In this document: one piece after another, positions 4,391-5,451 of the stretch
Layout of the letters: each line of letters opens with the position of its first letter
Position numbering within the stretch: position 1 is the first letter of the stretch
NCBI GenBank assembly: GCA_002720285.1
Contig: PBHT01000021.1
Coordinates: 67,622-73,072 of the forward strand
Length of the DNA: 5,451 nt
From: Acidobacteriota bacterium
GTDB taxonomy: Bacteria > Acidobacteriota > Vicinamibacteria > Vicinamibacterales > UBA823
Reading direction: 5' to 3'
Translations under genes and position numbers: made by a program
The notes under the pieces: model-generated
What the model was told of the DNA's origin: nothing
Seen by the model: the letters and a program-made list of their open reading frames with translations, nothing else
Database searches by the model: none

Positions 4391-5451
4391 ATGATTCAGT
4401 TCGAAGAACTTATCGAGAAAGTTCGGCGGAATAGCCCGGATGCCAACATTGAACTTCTGAGGCGGGCTTATACCTTCTCGGCTACGGAGCACGAAGGCCA
4501 AGTCCGTCGTTCGGGTGAGCCTTACCTTGGCCATCCACTTGAAGTTGCCGACTTCCTGGCCGATATGCACCTTGACTCTGTAGCCATTGCGGCAGCGCTG
4601 CTCCACGACGTTGTCGAAGACACATTAACTACTATCGAACGAATTGAAGAGGGTTTTGGACCAGAAGTAGCGCATGTGGTAGCGGGCGTGACGAAGCTTG
4701 GCACGATACCGTTTTCATCTTCGGAGGAGCGTCAAGCTGAAAACTTCCGAAAGATGCTTCTAGCGATGGTTGACGACGTTCGTGTCATCCTGGTGAAACT
4801 AGGAGACCGACTTCACAATATGCGTACGCTGGATCATCTACCAGAGGCTCACCGGATCCGCATCGCGCAGGAAACGAAAGACATCTACGCTCCGATTGCC
4901 AACCGGCTCGGGATGAGCAAAGTAAAGAATGAGCTCGAAGAGCTAGCGTTTCACCATTTGGAACCTCGAGCCTACGAGGCCTTGCGTACAAAGGTCGAAG
5001 ACCGCCGGCGCGTAACCGAAGGGCAAATCGAGGAGCTCAGGCAGACCATCGCGACTAAGCTCACCGATGCGCAGATTCCCATTGAGTACCTGGAGGGGCG
5101 GATTAAACGCCTCTTTAGTATTCATCAAAAGCTTAGACGACAACGAATCAATATAGACCAAGTATACGACTTGGTGGCGCTACGCTTAGTCACACGCACG
5201 ACCAAGGATTGTTATGCAGCGCTTGGAATCATTCACCATACTTGGTCCCCTGTGCCTGGACGGTTCAAGGACTTTATTGCGATGCCTAGACCTAACGGAT
5301 ATCAGTCACTTCACACCTCGGTAGTGAGTGAACGAGGATTCGCGTTCGAGGTCCAAATCCGAACGGCAGAGATGCACCGAGTGGCTGAGGAAGGGATCGC
5401 GGCGCACTGGAAGTATAAGGAAGGCCGGATTGGCGCTAATCGCGACGAGCA
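4391..5451 (+). CDS. rel: Bifunctional (p)ppGpp synthetase/hydrolase Rel/SpoT, 5' part (runs off window)
   Basis: The first 353 codons of a long RelA/SpoT homologue are present; family members are usually 700 residues or more, so the TGS and C-terminal regulatory domains lie beyond the window. The hydrolase HD domain (about 20-190) is intact: R39, H48, H72-D73, E76-D77 (in HDVVEDT), D139 and N143 match the known catalytic and Mn-binding set. The synthetase domain (about 230-353) has R237 (GRIKRLFSIHQK), D260 (YDLVALR), Y304 (PNGYQSLHT) and E320 (FEVQIRT). R291-F-K-D294 is the RxKD signature of bifunctional Rel/SpoT enzymes, unlike the ExDD of synthetase-only RelA. Both ppGpp synthesis and breakdown are therefore expected, in the cytoplasm. 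The ATG at 4391 gives the typical start (MIQFEELIEKV) but has no clear Shine-Dalgarno. The frame is open back to 4289 without a better start. Confidence 0.95.
   Translation, partial: MIQFEELIEKVRRNSPDANIELLRRAYTFSATEHEGQVRRSGEPYLGHPLEVADFLADMHLDSVAIAAALLHDVVEDTLTTIERIEEGFGPEVAHVVAGVTKLGTIPFSSSEERQAENFRKMLLAMVDDVRVILVKLGDRLHNMRTLDHLPEAHRIRIAQETKDIYAPIANRLGMSKVKNELEELAFHHLEPRAYEALRTKVEDRRRVTEGQIEELRQTIATKLTDAQIPIEYLEGRIKRLFSIHQKLRRQRINIDQVYDLVALRLVTRTTKDCYAALGIIHHTWSPVPGRFKDFIAMPRPNGYQSLHTSVVSERGFAFEVQIRTAEMHRVAEEGIAAHWKYKEGRIGANRDE

Noticed and set aside
4334..4606. - strand frame over the rel start
   Set aside because: It is opposite highly conserved Rel HD-domain codons and has no domain of its own.
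1..5451. CRISPR arrays, tRNA or rRNA genes, insertion sequences, phage genes
   Set aside because: No regularly spaced repeats, cloverleaf folds, transposase motifs or terminal inverted repeats were seen; the only repeats are the CCA/CCG runs and short hairpins described.

Overview
The window carries a TonB energy-transduction operon on the + strand, a TPR lipoprotein gene on the - strand, and the first 353 codons of a long bifunctional Rel/SpoT-type (p)ppGpp enzyme on the + strand. It comes from a Gram-negative (diderm) bacterium: TonB, ExbB and ExbD need an outer membrane to serve, and the TPR protein has a lipobox. GC content looks moderate, about the mid-50s by eye. The TonB style (long pure proline runs flanking a Gly-Gly-Val repeat), the tandem exbD pair and a single RFKD-type Rel recall Acidobacteriota, possibly Vicinamibacteria. 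That assignment rests on family resemblance only; no marker gene here settles it.

Layout. Positions 1-159 hold a sigma70-like promoter (79-108), a small 5'-UTR hairpin (119-145) and a strong Shine-Dalgarno in front of a TTG start. The operon follows: tonB (160-873), exbB (993-1673), exbD1 (1767-2204) and exbD2 (2204-2665), closed by a textbook intrinsic terminator (2691-2728). Positions 2729-3013 hold no convincing gene, only a doubtful 29-codon reading frame with a good Shine-Dalgarno. A - strand terminator (3014-3055) then ends the lipoprotein gene (4074-3082), so the operon and the lipoprotein gene converge. The lipoprotein gene and rel (4391 to the right edge) are divergent and share a 316-bp region with one promoter facing each way.

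How the genes work together. ExbB with ExbD forms the inner-membrane proton channel whose motion is passed through TonB to outer-membrane TonB-dependent transporters. ExbD1 and ExbD2 both keep the proton-path aspartate, so they could form a mixed ExbD pair inside an ExbB pentamer. The two exbD genes are translationally coupled by a one-base overlap, while exbB is set apart from them by a 12-bp intercistronic hairpin. That arrangement would suit making more ExbB than ExbD. The lipoprotein may be a periplasmic scaffold, but nothing in the sequence proves it belongs to the Ton system. The rel gene encodes the stringent-response enzyme and appears to be an unrelated neighbour.

No wholly new system was recognised. 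The most interesting points are the intercistronic structure of the Ton operon, the paired non-identical ExbDs, the TonB linker, three promoters that share an 18-bp spacer, and the small CxxC-containing frame between the two terminators.
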